From contig JAZDSV010000074.1 of the NCBI GenBank assembly GCA_036784855.1, positions 1 through 51,308 on the forward strand: DNA of 51,308 nucleotides, written 5' to 3'. The position numbers and the translations under genes were made by a program. This document shows positions 31,815-41,919 of the stretch, piece by piece. The notes under the pieces were generated by a model that saw only the letters and a list, made by a program, of their open reading frames with translations, was not told the DNA's origin and searched no databases. The first letter of the stretch is position 1, and every line of letters starts with the position of its first letter. Origin of the DNA: Aphelidium insulamus. Taxonomy: Eukaryota > Aphelidiomycota > Aphelidea > Aphelidiaceae.

Positions 31815-33076
31815 ATATTTAATTTAAACATTCTATTAATTGCACTCTTACGCTCCAATGCTGTCGGGATTTCTCTCTCATTTCCATCCATCCCGGCTTC
31901 TTCTTTCTAGACTTGAGCCAGGTTTCGTACTATATTTAAAGCGTAACAAGTCCACAGTACACTGGCAACCACCAAATCCAGCCCTGCTCCCGTCGCCATT
32001 GGAGAGACCAGTATTGTTGCTGCTGGCAAAGCGAGCTTGAATCCCATGCAGCACAGAGGCGTTGCATATTATTCCTGGCAGAAAAGAGCGACCTGCAGGT
32101 GTTTTACTGCACAGATGGGAGAATGGCCGTTACATGTGTGTGTGTCGATGTCTCAATTGTGTCATCATTTCAGCAGTTGCACAACGCGTCAAACTGGGGT
32201 GGCTGGAACGCCAAAAAAGCCAGGAATGAAAAGGCAAAAAATACCTGGAACAATGCCTTGAACGTCGAGTCGATTTCCTCCCTTTTATTATGAATTGCTA
32301 GGGGCAATTGGCACTCGAACCATTTCTGTTGTCCGACGTATTGGCCGAGCCTTGGCAGATGTTGACAACCTCTCCGCTCGCATCAGCATTCGGTGAGTGT
32401 GGCAGCGACTCTCTTTTATTGTGGCACATGAGCGGCTATGGCACTGGCCGCGCGGCAGTAATTTGATACTTCAATAAACTCCCCATATCTTTTTTAAAAA
32501 AAAAAATTAAATTGATTGATTGATTTATTCATTAAACGTATCTAACCGGTCGGTCATGACGTTATAGTACAATCGGCACACAGGTATGATGGACCCCATA
32601 CGGAGTAAACCACCGAACAGTGACAGGCGCACATCGGGGCGTGATCAATTGTTGGCGCGCAGTGTTGTGATTGTTTTGGCGAGTCGTAACAGTCGTGTGA
32701 CTAGTGTTGCTGTTGTTGTAATGGTGACGGGCGGACCTTTACCGCGACGCCTCTGACGCTGACACTGGAGAGCCGAAACCGAAGTACCGATATCTGAAGG
32801 AAACCGAAACCGCAACCGCAACGTGTTGAATGACCGAAACTGACACCCGAAAAATCTGGCGGCACAACAACGCAGTAAAATTCGAAAAACCGGCACACAC
32901 ACTCCGGGTTGAACCTAGCGCTGGCCGCCACCGTGTAGTAACTTAACCACTTGGACCACGGCGGCGGTAAAAAATTAAATGATTGTGGGGGTTTATTATT
33001 AAAATTTAAATTAAAGAAAAAAATTAAAAAAAAAAGTTCGCTAAGCGTTTACAGTCTCTGATCCACGCGTTCACAA
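31815..33076. other. gene-poor interval with retroelement-like debris
   Basis: 1262 bases between TFB1 and a coiled-coil gene. A LINE-like remnant is annotated separately. A-rich patches end at about 32510 and 33035. Short frames (31840-32040 plus, 32645-32902 minus) encode nothing recognisable. Confidence 0.45.
32166..32522 (+). mobile_element. probable 3' remnant of a LINE-like retrotransposon
   Basis: Conceptual translation in shifting frames gives RVKLGWLERQKSQE, then KKYLEQCLERRVDFLPF, and then GAIGTRTISVVRRIGRALADVDNLSARISIR. From memory of the families, this order resembles the C-terminal block of endonuclease/reverse-transcriptase ORFs reported from microalgae, oomycetes and chytrids, with a KYL-CLE-RR-F-PF motif, then an arginine/leucine helix, then ARxSIA. 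In-frame stops and shifts show decay. An A-rich stretch (A11, 32496-32506, then TTAAATTGATTGATTGA) follows about 115 bases later, as expected for a LINE 3' end. No reverse transcriptase core is present in the window. The similarity needs a database test. Confidence 0.4.
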
Positions 33077-33686
33077 ATGTCTGAAGCGCCAGAAATCATC
33101 GCCTTTGAGTCGACTATCGCAGCCAACGCCACTCACACGGCGGTTCCGCTTGACCCATGCGGAACGTCGTGCCCCATTAAAGCCACCAGTCGTTTTGACG
33201 ACGCGGTGGCTGCGATGCGCGACGAATTGCAGTCGACCAAGGAGGAGCTGCTCTCGACAAAGGAGGAGCTGCTCTCGACAAAGGAGAAGCTGCAGTTGGT
33301 CGAGGAGAAGCTGCAGTTGGTCGAGGAGAAGCTGGACTCGACAGACAAGGAACTCAAGTCGGTCTCCCAGCGTCTCGGAAAAGTGGAGACCATCCTGCAC
33401 GCTCATGCCGCCGCCGAAAAAGCTTCGGAAGATGCTGCTGCTGGCCTTGCTGCCGAGGTGGAAACCCACGATGTCTACGAGGTACTTGACATATTCAGGC
33501 CATTTATGACATTTCTAGGCATTCACTGGGCCGTCGGTGGCGTGGCGTGACGTCAAGCGGGCTCGTGACAACGTGGTTCTGGCAGAGCATTGTGTGAAGA
33601 TGCTCAAAGGCGGAAGAACTTGTTATGTAATTGATCCCTGCTCAACTATGTTACAGGTCGAGGCGAAGCTGCGCCGGGATCTTTGA
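33077..33686 (+). CDS. heptad-repeat coiled-coil protein
   Basis: Two exons (33077-33481 and 33519-33686) give 190 residues. The 37-base intron is among the shortest here; without it the frame ends at 33550. Residues about 53-94 are six tandem heptads of 7 codons (STKEELL twice, STKEKLQ, LVEEKLQ, LVEEKLD, STDKELK), encoded by near-identical 21-base units at 33233-33358. The rest of the first exon continues as coiled coil to about residue 128. The second exon encodes SVAWRDVKRARDNVVLAEHCVKMLKGG. No known domain. Repeated coding units and an A-rich tract immediately upstream suggest a young or mobile-associated gene. Confidence 0.55.
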
Positions 33687-34057
33687 TCTCTGTGCCAATC
33701 CGCCACCAACTTATAATAGTTGCATACTTGCATGGGTGTTACCTATGCTTAATACAATGTAAATACTTCATATATACGCACTTGAGTTGTAACTGGTCGC
33801 TTGATTGATTACCATCACGTTATGTGTTAGTCTGACTTTGCTGTGTGACGAGAAAGATGCAGCACAAGAGCATTGTCAAGTTTTACGATTATCATGCCAC
33901 GCAGGCTCCTACCGAGTCTGTACTGTGTGAGTGCTGTGTGGAAGTGTGCAAGTGTGCAATTCAGCAACCGGGATTAAAGGCAGCCAACCTTAATCCAGGG
34001 TTCAGCCACACTTAATCAACCGCCGCCGCTGCGTAACTCGGAGAAGCACAAAGAGCA

Positions 34058-36752
34058 ATGTCGTCTTCTCAAGCAGCTCCGCCACCAGGTTAGTTTGCAC
34101 GGTGCATAAAGCGCGCGCGGTCATACTCATTGCCGTACAGATGCCACCGCCCAGTCGCCACTGCATTACACACGCGACGTCATGCTTGCGCTCTACGTGC
34201 ATACCGTCAAGAATGGCGGTGAAGCCGTGACCGTGCCGGCAGAGATGACGCAGTTTCCGCTGGTTTATGCGCCAGAACCCACGGAGCCGGTGGCATTTGC
34301 GCCTCTGTCCGACCTGGAGCGTCAGGTGTGAGACGCGTGTCATCACTCTCGCGATGATTGTTGCTAATCTACGTGCGGGCAGCTCATGGAATCCGGCCAC
34401 ATCAACAGTGAGACGGGACACCGACGCGCCCCAACTGGCCCGCACTCCCACCACCCGGGTGGGGCGCGTGGCAATTACCGTGGTCGCGGGAGAGGTTCTT
34501 GTGTATATTATGCGTCAAAGAAAAGTAACATTATGCAATAGGTCAGCACCACCACCAGGGCGGCGAGTGGCACCAGCAGCAGGGCACAAGGCGTCCGCAG
34601 AACTCATCCAATGTTGTCAGCCCTGTGTCACCAACGGGCCCGCTTGCCGACGATATCTGGGATGTGCCGGGCCATGATGGCGCACGGGAAGCTGGCACTT
34701 TTGCCAATGGATCGTTCGCACTATCTTCAGGCAACAAGCCTGCGCAGCCGCAGAGAAACGCTTTCCAGAGTGCGCCTGCAGAGAATCCGTGGAGACGCGT
34801 ATGTGCAATGAATTTAGTACTCTAAATTAATATTGACGGCTTCAGGCACCCGCTGCACCGCTTGAAGCTGCGCGCGACGTCTGGGCAAGTGTCCCGGCTC
34901 AGCCTGCGCAGAATACGTCCATGCACTTTGGCCAGGAGCACCATCAACATCATCAGATTTCCAGGCCGGCGCCGCTTCCCGCCGATCCGGCATACGCATC
35001 CCGCACCAACACTGCCAATGTGATGTTGGGCAAGTCGTCGCGCTTGCTTCCGCAGCCAAATGCACAGCCACCACAGCGTCATGGACCATCTCCAGAGTCG
35101 CTGCTGTTTCTGTACAAAGATCCATCAGACAATGTGCAAGGTGCGTCTTCTTTTATTGTGTGCCTTTGAAATGTAATTCTTGGTTCAGGTCCATTCACGG
35201 CGGCCGAGATGGACCAGTGGTATGATGCGGGATACTTTCCGGACCAGCTGCTGGTGAAGCGCCTGCACGACCACCGCTTCATGCCACTGCTGCACTTTAT
35301 CAGCCGCTTTTCCGCCGGTGGCGCAAACCTTGAGTTTTCATTTGTCAACGCCACCGACGTCAATGATGTTCTGAGACCGGAGCCGTCGGTGGTTGCTGTG
35401 CCGCCCACTTACGGGGCTGTCATGCCGCCGCCGCAACAGCAGCAGCAACAGCAACAAGCGCCGATGCGAGGTGAAGAACGTGCGCCTCTGTGGAACCGGG
35501 GAGCGTCCGCAGTGTCTGCCCAACCGCGCGAACAGTCTTTGGCCAAACCGCCATCGGGCAATGTTTGGGGCACTGCGCAGCCTGCACAGCCTGCAGTGGG
35601 AAGTGGCGCTGTGAAACAACCCGGCGGCGCAGGTGTCATTCAATCGGTCATTGGCGACGTGCGCAAGTTGGACATTGGTGCCGCTGAGAAGCCCAAGGCG
35701 GTCGCAAGCCACGCCGAGCAGCAGCCGAAGAAGCAGCAACAGCAACAACAACAACAACAACAACAGCCGCAAAAGCAGCTGACGCCTGCCGTGCAGCAAC
35801 AGGCGCCGGTCAGCGTCAAGCCTGCCAGTAGCAACCCGCCTGCGAATCCGTGGAAGGCAGCGGGCAACAACGCCGGCAAAACTCTGGCTCAGATCCAGCA
35901 GGAGGAAGAAGCTGCTGCGCGAGAAGCCGCGGCGAAGGCTGCCGCGGCAAATGCGGCTTCTGGAATCGCTGCCGCATCAGGAAAGCGCTACTCTGACACA
36001 CTGGCAAAGGTTGGTCACATTTGTGCACTTGTACCTCGTGGCCAACTCTGTTGTAGGGCACTGGATCTGTCTGGGCCGCCAAGCCATCGTCCGTCACACA
36101 GAGTCCAACGATGCCAACTGCCTCTGTGGCGGCACCGTCTTCGGCAGCGGGAAGCCGTCCTGGGTCTTCCCGAGTGTCGGTGGACGGTACGGCAGCGACG
36201 GCAAACAACAGCCATGCGAGCGATGCCAGCGCCAGATCGTCGTCGGTTGCGACTGACCCGTCGGCTCCCAGTGGAGGCCAAGTCGCATCGGCGGGCGATC
36301 TCCTTAGCTGGGGCCGCGTGCAGCTCAAACCACTTGGTGCCCGCATGGATGTCACGGCAATGCTGGAGGTGCTGGCCTCACTAGAGGATGTCAAGATGAT
36401 TTGCGAAGTAGTGCACGACTCGCTTGGTCCGTTCCTGACGCTGGTGGATCCGCAATTGTTCCTGTCAGAGTATCTGACGCACCGGCACCGCATGAAGCGA
36501 CTGCCGGGCACGGTTAAAGTACCGCCGCCACCTGTCAGCAGCATGTACGCAGTGCAGAATAGGTCGTCGTCATCGTCGTCAGGACAGGGCTCATCTGGCG
36601 GCAAGAGTGGCGGCAGCGGCGGTGATCAGGGCGGGTTCGTGCCGGTGGTTGGCCGCAAGGCTAAACAGCAAGCCAAGAAGGCTACCAAGGCAGCGAACGC
36701 AGCACCGGTCGGCGTCGGTGGTCGACCCGTCGTCGGTCTGTCCAAGAACTGA
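34058..36752 (+). CDS. GYF-domain protein, GIGYF-like translational repressor
   Basis: Seven exons: 34058-34088, 34141-34325, 34383-34494, 34542-34798, 34846-35140, 35189-36009 and 36057-36752, giving 798 residues. The N-terminal LHYTRDVMLALY matches the position and form of the 4EHP/eIF4E2-binding motif of animal GIGYF proteins. An RG/H-rich stretch (GGARGNYRGRGRG) and short Trp-containing motifs (DDIWDVP, NPWRR, DVWASV) follow. The GYF domain (about residues 282-335) has [27 protein letters not shown]. A glutamine tract (CAA/CAG repeat, about 35729-35789) and Ala-rich helix precede a conserved-looking C-terminal segment (WGRVQLKPLGARMDVTAMLEVLASLEDV). Family role: recruiting repressors to mRNA caps through proline-rich partners. 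Confidence 0.85.
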
Positions 36753-36926
36753 TGGGCTCGCAGCTATGGGCACCTCCAACTGCATAATAAATATCAGACT
36801 GAAATCACAGGGGTGTGGTTTTATATTTGTTTCTCCAGTGCACTGTCGAATGCCCGCCTTTTACGACTTCATAAACATTATTCCGCTTCCCAAATAGGCC
36901 GAAGACACCTGCAGTGTCAATGGAAA

Positions 36927-39082
36927 TCATAGGCTGACCCAACGTATAAAAACCTTGTGAATTGCATTGACAAAGGCGGCCGTACGGTAATCCGTTTTCT
37001 ACACCACTAATCAGCATCTCACCACACATACAAGGTATCACACGTGCGTATTGTTGCGCGGTGGCTCGAGTCTCCATGCATGCCTGGATCATTGTGTCCT
37101 CGAGGCCGCTGTACACCAAGTCATGTTCATCCGCGCCGTGGACCAGGTTTTTGCGCTCAGTGTCCGTGAGTGCGCGGCCCACATTCTCCTCCACTATAGC
37201 CAGCAGAGACTTGCGACCGCGCTCATCCCAGCGCTTGTTCATGCGGCCGAATCGCACGTGTGACAGATTCTTGAGCCTGTGGTGTTATGTTTGTTGATCA
37301 GTTAAACTTGAGCTATACCATTCAAAGTACGAAACAGTCACTATGCGCAAGGATGAGTTCAGGTAGTAAGATAACATTACACACCTCCACCAGCATTCAA
37401 CAACATGTCTGGAATGATGACCACGTTCTGTTTGACTAGATATGCGTGTGCTGCAGGTGTCAGAGGTCCGTTGGCACCCTCTCCAATAACTTTGGCCTTG
37501 ATGCGGTGCATATTAGTCTTGTTGATTTGACGCTCCAATGCTAAGGCATTCAGTGAATACGTGCCAATAGTATCCAGCATGATGTAAATACCTGCTGGAA
37601 TCAAGACATCGCATTCATACTCCAGCACCTCGGCTGGGTTCTCCTGCACCACCTTGGCGTCGGGAAAGTTGACAAGACCGCCAGTGCTGTTCTTGTAGTC
37701 AAATAGCTTGGAAATACTCAGGCCTGTAGCGTCACGGAACATTTCACCGTCGATAACGATTACAGACCATGTTCATTGTAGACGGCAGCGTCCCGTTCAA
37801 TAACACCAATAACCTTTGCGCCATGCTGCTCAAAAAATCGTGCCCTGCATCATGACAAGTTAACCAGACTAGATGCAGCAACAAGTGTAAAGCGTACGCC
37901 CAGTAGCCAACGTTGCCGAAACCTTGCACAATGACACGGAGATCTTGAAGACGCTCACCGTCCAGGCCAGTAGCCTTCTTCACCTCGGGAAACATCAAGA
38001 ACTCTCGAATGCCATAAAACACTCCCAAACCAGTGGCTTCATTGCGCCCACGCACACCGCCCTGCGACACTGGCTTTCCCGTCACACACGCCATGGAGTT
38101 GACATCGTCATGGGCGAATTGGCGGTAAGTGTCATAAATCCACGACATTTCACGTGGCGACGAGCCCATATCAGGCGCAGGTACGTCGATTCCCGGTCCG
38201 ATAAAGTTCTTTAAGTTCAGAACAGATGCAATGGATTAAACATGTAAAACAGCCTTACCTTTTGACACAGCTCCATGGTATACCGGCGAGTAATGCGCTC
38301 CAACTCTTTGACGGAATACTGTTTTGGATCGATGCATATGCCGCCCTTGGCTCCTGTAGTGTGTATGATCAATAAGAAGTTAAGGTTTAAATGGTTACCG
38401 CCAAACGGGACATCGACCACGGCGCCTACACGTAAATACAAACAAATTATGCCAAAATACACAGCCAACTTGCATTTGTATGTCATGAGCGCCGCTAGCG
38501 CCTCCACTTCCTGCAAGTCCACCTCGGATGCAAATCGCACTCCGCCTTTGACTGGCATCCGGTGTCGAGAGTGCTGCGCGCGATATGCCCGAATGACGTC
38601 GAAAGTGCCATTCTCGCGCTCGATCGGGAACGAGACGGACAGCACACTGTCGCACGCTTTGATGTGTGCCAGAGTGGCCTCGTCCACCTTGGACAACTTG
38701 GCCGCCTGATGTGGGAGCATTGAGCAGCCGTGGGAAGATTGGGACGTTGATATAATGCATGCACGTGATAAGTGATACTCAGCACGCCGCTTGGCATGGT
38801 GTCCACACACATAAGCAAGCGGACATGCGCATACACACACACACACATACACACACACACACACACCTTGTCAAAGTACATCTCCACGGATGACAAAAAG
38901 TTGGGCTCTGCATCGACCCCGTGCGCCTTTTGAGTTGCGGGAGAGGTGTGGGTCAGCCTCGCAGACTTGATGGCTGCAATAGCATTCAGCATGGGCGGAA
39001 ATGGAGGGCAGAAACACCTACTACGAGCAAGGGAGAGCATATGCATGCGAGCATTGCGGTGATTAGCTGCGGTGCGGAGCAT
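36927..39082 (-). CDS. glutamate dehydrogenase, animal-type (GLUD1-like), probably mitochondrial
   Basis: Eleven exons read right to left: 38867-39082, 38474-38705, 38399-38425, 38259-38353, 37898-38208, 37768-37844, 37592-37723, 37385-37540, 37319-37340, 37042-37276 and 36927-36998, summing to 524 residues. Motifs in order: [24 protein letters not shown] (catalytic-Lys loop), [45 protein letters not shown] (Rossmann), [40 protein letters not shown] and [13 protein letters not shown]. The first 35 residues are Arg-rich without acids, like a mitochondrial presequence. Intron 38426-38473 requires a GC donor (gcaagt) splitting the Cys codon of KCAVVDV. It includes an antenna-like segment before VYSGLEDTM. 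The enzyme interconverts glutamate and 2-oxoglutarate plus ammonia. Confidence 0.92.
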
Positions 39083-39546
39083 GTGTTGCCTGTGTATGAG
39101 ATACTTTCTGGTTGAGTACACACGCGTATTAAATGTATTCACTGTAAAAATCTTTCACAGGACGTTTCGCATTTGAAGACATGGTTAGAGTGATCTTAAA
39201 CTCAGTAGTTGGTAACCTGAGGGTGTTCATCGAGATATAACTCTGTTGTTGTGCTGTTGCGTCAGGAATTTATCAATGAAGAAAAACCTGGATATTCGGT
39301 TAGCATCATAATGTGCTATTTGGGAAAAATCGATTCGTGTTCAGTTCGGCCAAGATTGCTCGTCCATTTAACACCGTTACAGTTTCCTGACGACCTTGAG
39401 TATTTACTGTTACAGAGATTCTTATCGGACTCAGTTGCAATTGCCGCGTCCAATCAGATGCAAGATACAATTTCTCAATTATCCAATCATCACGGCCCAC
39501 ATATACGCAAGGGGCGAAAATCTTTTCACTGAACAGCTTGACTGCA
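39083..39546. promoter_or_regulatory. divergent intergenic region GDH / secreted protein
   Basis: 464 bases between divergent starts. AT-rich, with short open frames on both strands but no recognisable protein. It should hold promoters for the glutamate dehydrogenase gene (minus) and the secreted-protein gene at 39547 (plus). No CCAAT or clear TATA element was assigned. Confidence 0.35.
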
Positions 39547-40814
39547 ATGCACATCTTCGCAGCTGTAGTAGTGGCGATTTTCTTGGCATCGAGTCTTGTT
39601 GCTGCAGAAGACGTAGACCTAGACAAAAAAGGTGATACCTAGAGGATTTTGCGTCATGCGCCTGCTTATGTATGCAGACGAGGTGCTGTGGTTCACCGAC
39701 TATGCAAATCACGTCAGTCCTGGTCAAAAAGCGTCAATTTACTTTGCGATTTTATCAATTCACGATCTCAAATATGATTTCGTACATTATGGACCTGGCA
39801 AATTGAACTTATTTCTCAAGCTTTACATGCAAGGTATGTTTAGATGTCAATGTCGGATATATGTTGATTACTTATGTACGATCTATGGAAGGAACTCAAT
39901 TTGAATTGTCGCCATCTACTCAACTGCTGCCTCCAAGTATTACGAACACCGATATTAATCCCCGCACTTTTTTTTCTGCGGCAATGGTCGATCGTTTTCC
40001 TGTCGATTACGACGATAGCCACCAAAATCTTATATATTTTCCTGCAGAGTGGGACATGGACATCAAGAAAATTTATTATGTCGAATTTTATATGCCGTCA
40101 GATAACGAGGGAATTATAAATCATAACTTGGTGCTAGAATTCGGAGGTAAAAAGTTTGAGTCACCTCAGATGCCAAACATGGGTAAGTCGCTGCTACTGT
40201 TTTGTGCGAGATTGCTTATCTCGGTCTGCAGGCGCGAAAGATATTCTCTTAAAAGATAATTTTTCTTGGCATCTGTTGGCAGTTTACAATTTGAATAGAC
40301 AGCAAGAAGAAATTCGAGTTGTGGACGAAAATATTGCGCGAGAAAAAAGAAAAAGCTCGTGAAAAAAGAGAAAGAACGCAAAGAGCAAGCGCAACGAGAG
40401 CAAGCGCGCAGAGATCTTGAACGCAGAGAGATAAAGCGTCGGGAGCGAGAAAGACTTCACTATTCGGAGCAAGGCATTAATCATGCTCGTTTTGACAAAA
40501 TGTCGCTTGATAATCGCACTCCGGTGGACGCTCCACGTAGCGGCGGCGGAGTGTCATCATATGGTATGCCGTGCGCTAATAGCATGAAAATAATGCTCAC
40601 CCAATACGCAGCACCCAATGCACCAGTTAATCAAGAACAGCGTGACCTTGCGTTTTATCCACCCTTCCACCCCGAAGCTGATAGGATGGATCCTGCGCCT
40701 GTCGGTACACAGGCCAAGAAGGTAAATAAGATTACTGTCAATTTATTTCAACGGTGTATTAATATTGCACAGAACAAAGGCGGATTGCGTTCATGGTTAA
40801 AAAAGCACATTTGA
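39547..40814 (+). CDS. secreted protein of unknown family, reading frame disrupted
   Basis: Exons 39547-39631, 39678-39833, 39892-40182, 40232-40721 and 40773-40814 have good GT-AG borders and phase, except for one frame change inside exon 4. Exon 1 encodes a signal peptide (HIFAAVVVAIFLASSLVAA) with likely cleavage before EDVD. The mature domain is rich in aromatic residues (DEVLWFTDYANHV, VDYDDSHQNLIYFPAEWD, KIYYVEFYMP) and lacks a cysteine pattern. After LNRQQEEIRVVDENIAREKR the first frame stops at about 40361. A charged helix (KERKEQAQREQARRDLERRE) then continues in another frame within an A-rich run. Total exon length is one base short of a codon multiple. This is a decayed gene or a homopolymer error. 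Codon use is markedly AT-rich compared with neighbours. Confidence 0.5.
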
Positions 40815-41004
40815 CCGCTTCCAAGTTCACAGCGAACATCACCACACAATACTCAATACAATACTAGCAGTGCCTCTGTATGGACACTTTACCTGCCCAT
40901 GTACCGATGACCTTGTCTTGCGGTTATACATTGTAGTGCCACATGCTCTGTTATGAGGGAGGCAATATACTAGTACACTATTAAACGTATATTAAGCACG
41001 GCAA

Positions 41005-41773
41005 CTAGAAGGACAGTTGCCGCAACTGCCGCTCCACCAACAGCTGACCCCACGCACTGTATGCCGCGTGCACACTGCCGGCAAAGAAGAGCAGATCGTG
41101 CGGCAACTGACTCCAGCCACGCTGCTGCACCGCCATATCCTGCTCCGTGACACCTTGCCAGTTGCTGCAAGTGCTGCTACCGCTATCTAGTCCAAACAGC
41201 CCGCGAAACATGTCTTCCACACGGTCACGATCATTGCCGTACAGGGTGATCAGCGTGTCGGCCACCGATGCCGTGTTGGCATTATTAGCACTGCCACTAC
41301 CAGTACTGTCGGCAGCAGCCATGGTGCATATGACGCAGTAGTCTTGCTGTGGCCGGAACGTGCGCACAAACAGCTGGTCGGGCGAGTAGCGGAACCTGTC
41401 CAGGCTGCGTGCGTCCTCGTCGGTGGCATTGGCGGCGCCCGGTCCTTGTTGCCCTGGTCGCTGCTGCTGTTGCTGACACCACCACTGCACAGACACATCC
41501 ACCGGCACCATCTGTTAGTGAGATGCAGAAGTAGTGGTAGTATGTGATGGCAGGTACCCTCGGTTTGAACTTTAGCACATAGAGCTGCCGTGCCTGGAGC
41601 GGGGCGGTGTCAGACATGGTCGCGGCACCCACAGTACCCTCCATCTGGAACCGGTACTTGGCCAGTGCAATGTGGTCGGCATCCGCGGCGGGCTGTGTAG
41701 TGGTGGTGCTGGGCGCAGAGGTTTCTTTGACCGCTGCCGGTTGCTGCAATGCTTGCGCCTCTGCCACGGTCAT
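41005..41773 (-). CDS. conserved-looking hypothetical protein
   Basis: Two exons (41558-41773 and 41005-41511) joined by a 46-base intron give 240 residues in consistent phase. Visible features: Ala/Thr-rich N-terminus; a strand-like segment LYVLKFKPRMVPVDVSVQWW; a Gln-rich insert; FRYSPDQLFVRTFRPQQDYCVICTMAA; and a helical end (DTLITLYGNDRDRVEDMFRGLFG, then SQLPHDLLFFAGSVHAAYSAWGQLLVERQLRQLSF). No signal peptide or membrane segment. I do not recognise the family. The alternating hydrophobic pattern suggests a globular soluble protein rather than a random frame. Confidence 0.55.
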
Positions 41774-41853
41774 TATGTCTTGAGTTGTTAGATAACGTGT
41801 GTCTCTGCATATTAACGTGTGTCTGTACGGAACATAGAAATGTATAGAAATGC

Positions 41854-41906
41854 ATATAAATATATATATATAGAGAGAGAGAGATTGAGAGAGAAAGAGA
41901 GAGAAA
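41854..41906. repeat. TA then GA simple repeat
   Basis: A TATA/ATAT run at about 41854-41872 passes into a GAGA-rich tract to about 41906, just after the NUP37 stop codon and upstream of the 41005-41773 gene on the same strand. It is probably neutral, but lies where the shared terminator/promoter must be. Confidence 0.75.
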
Positions 41907-41919
41907 TATGTAGTGATAT

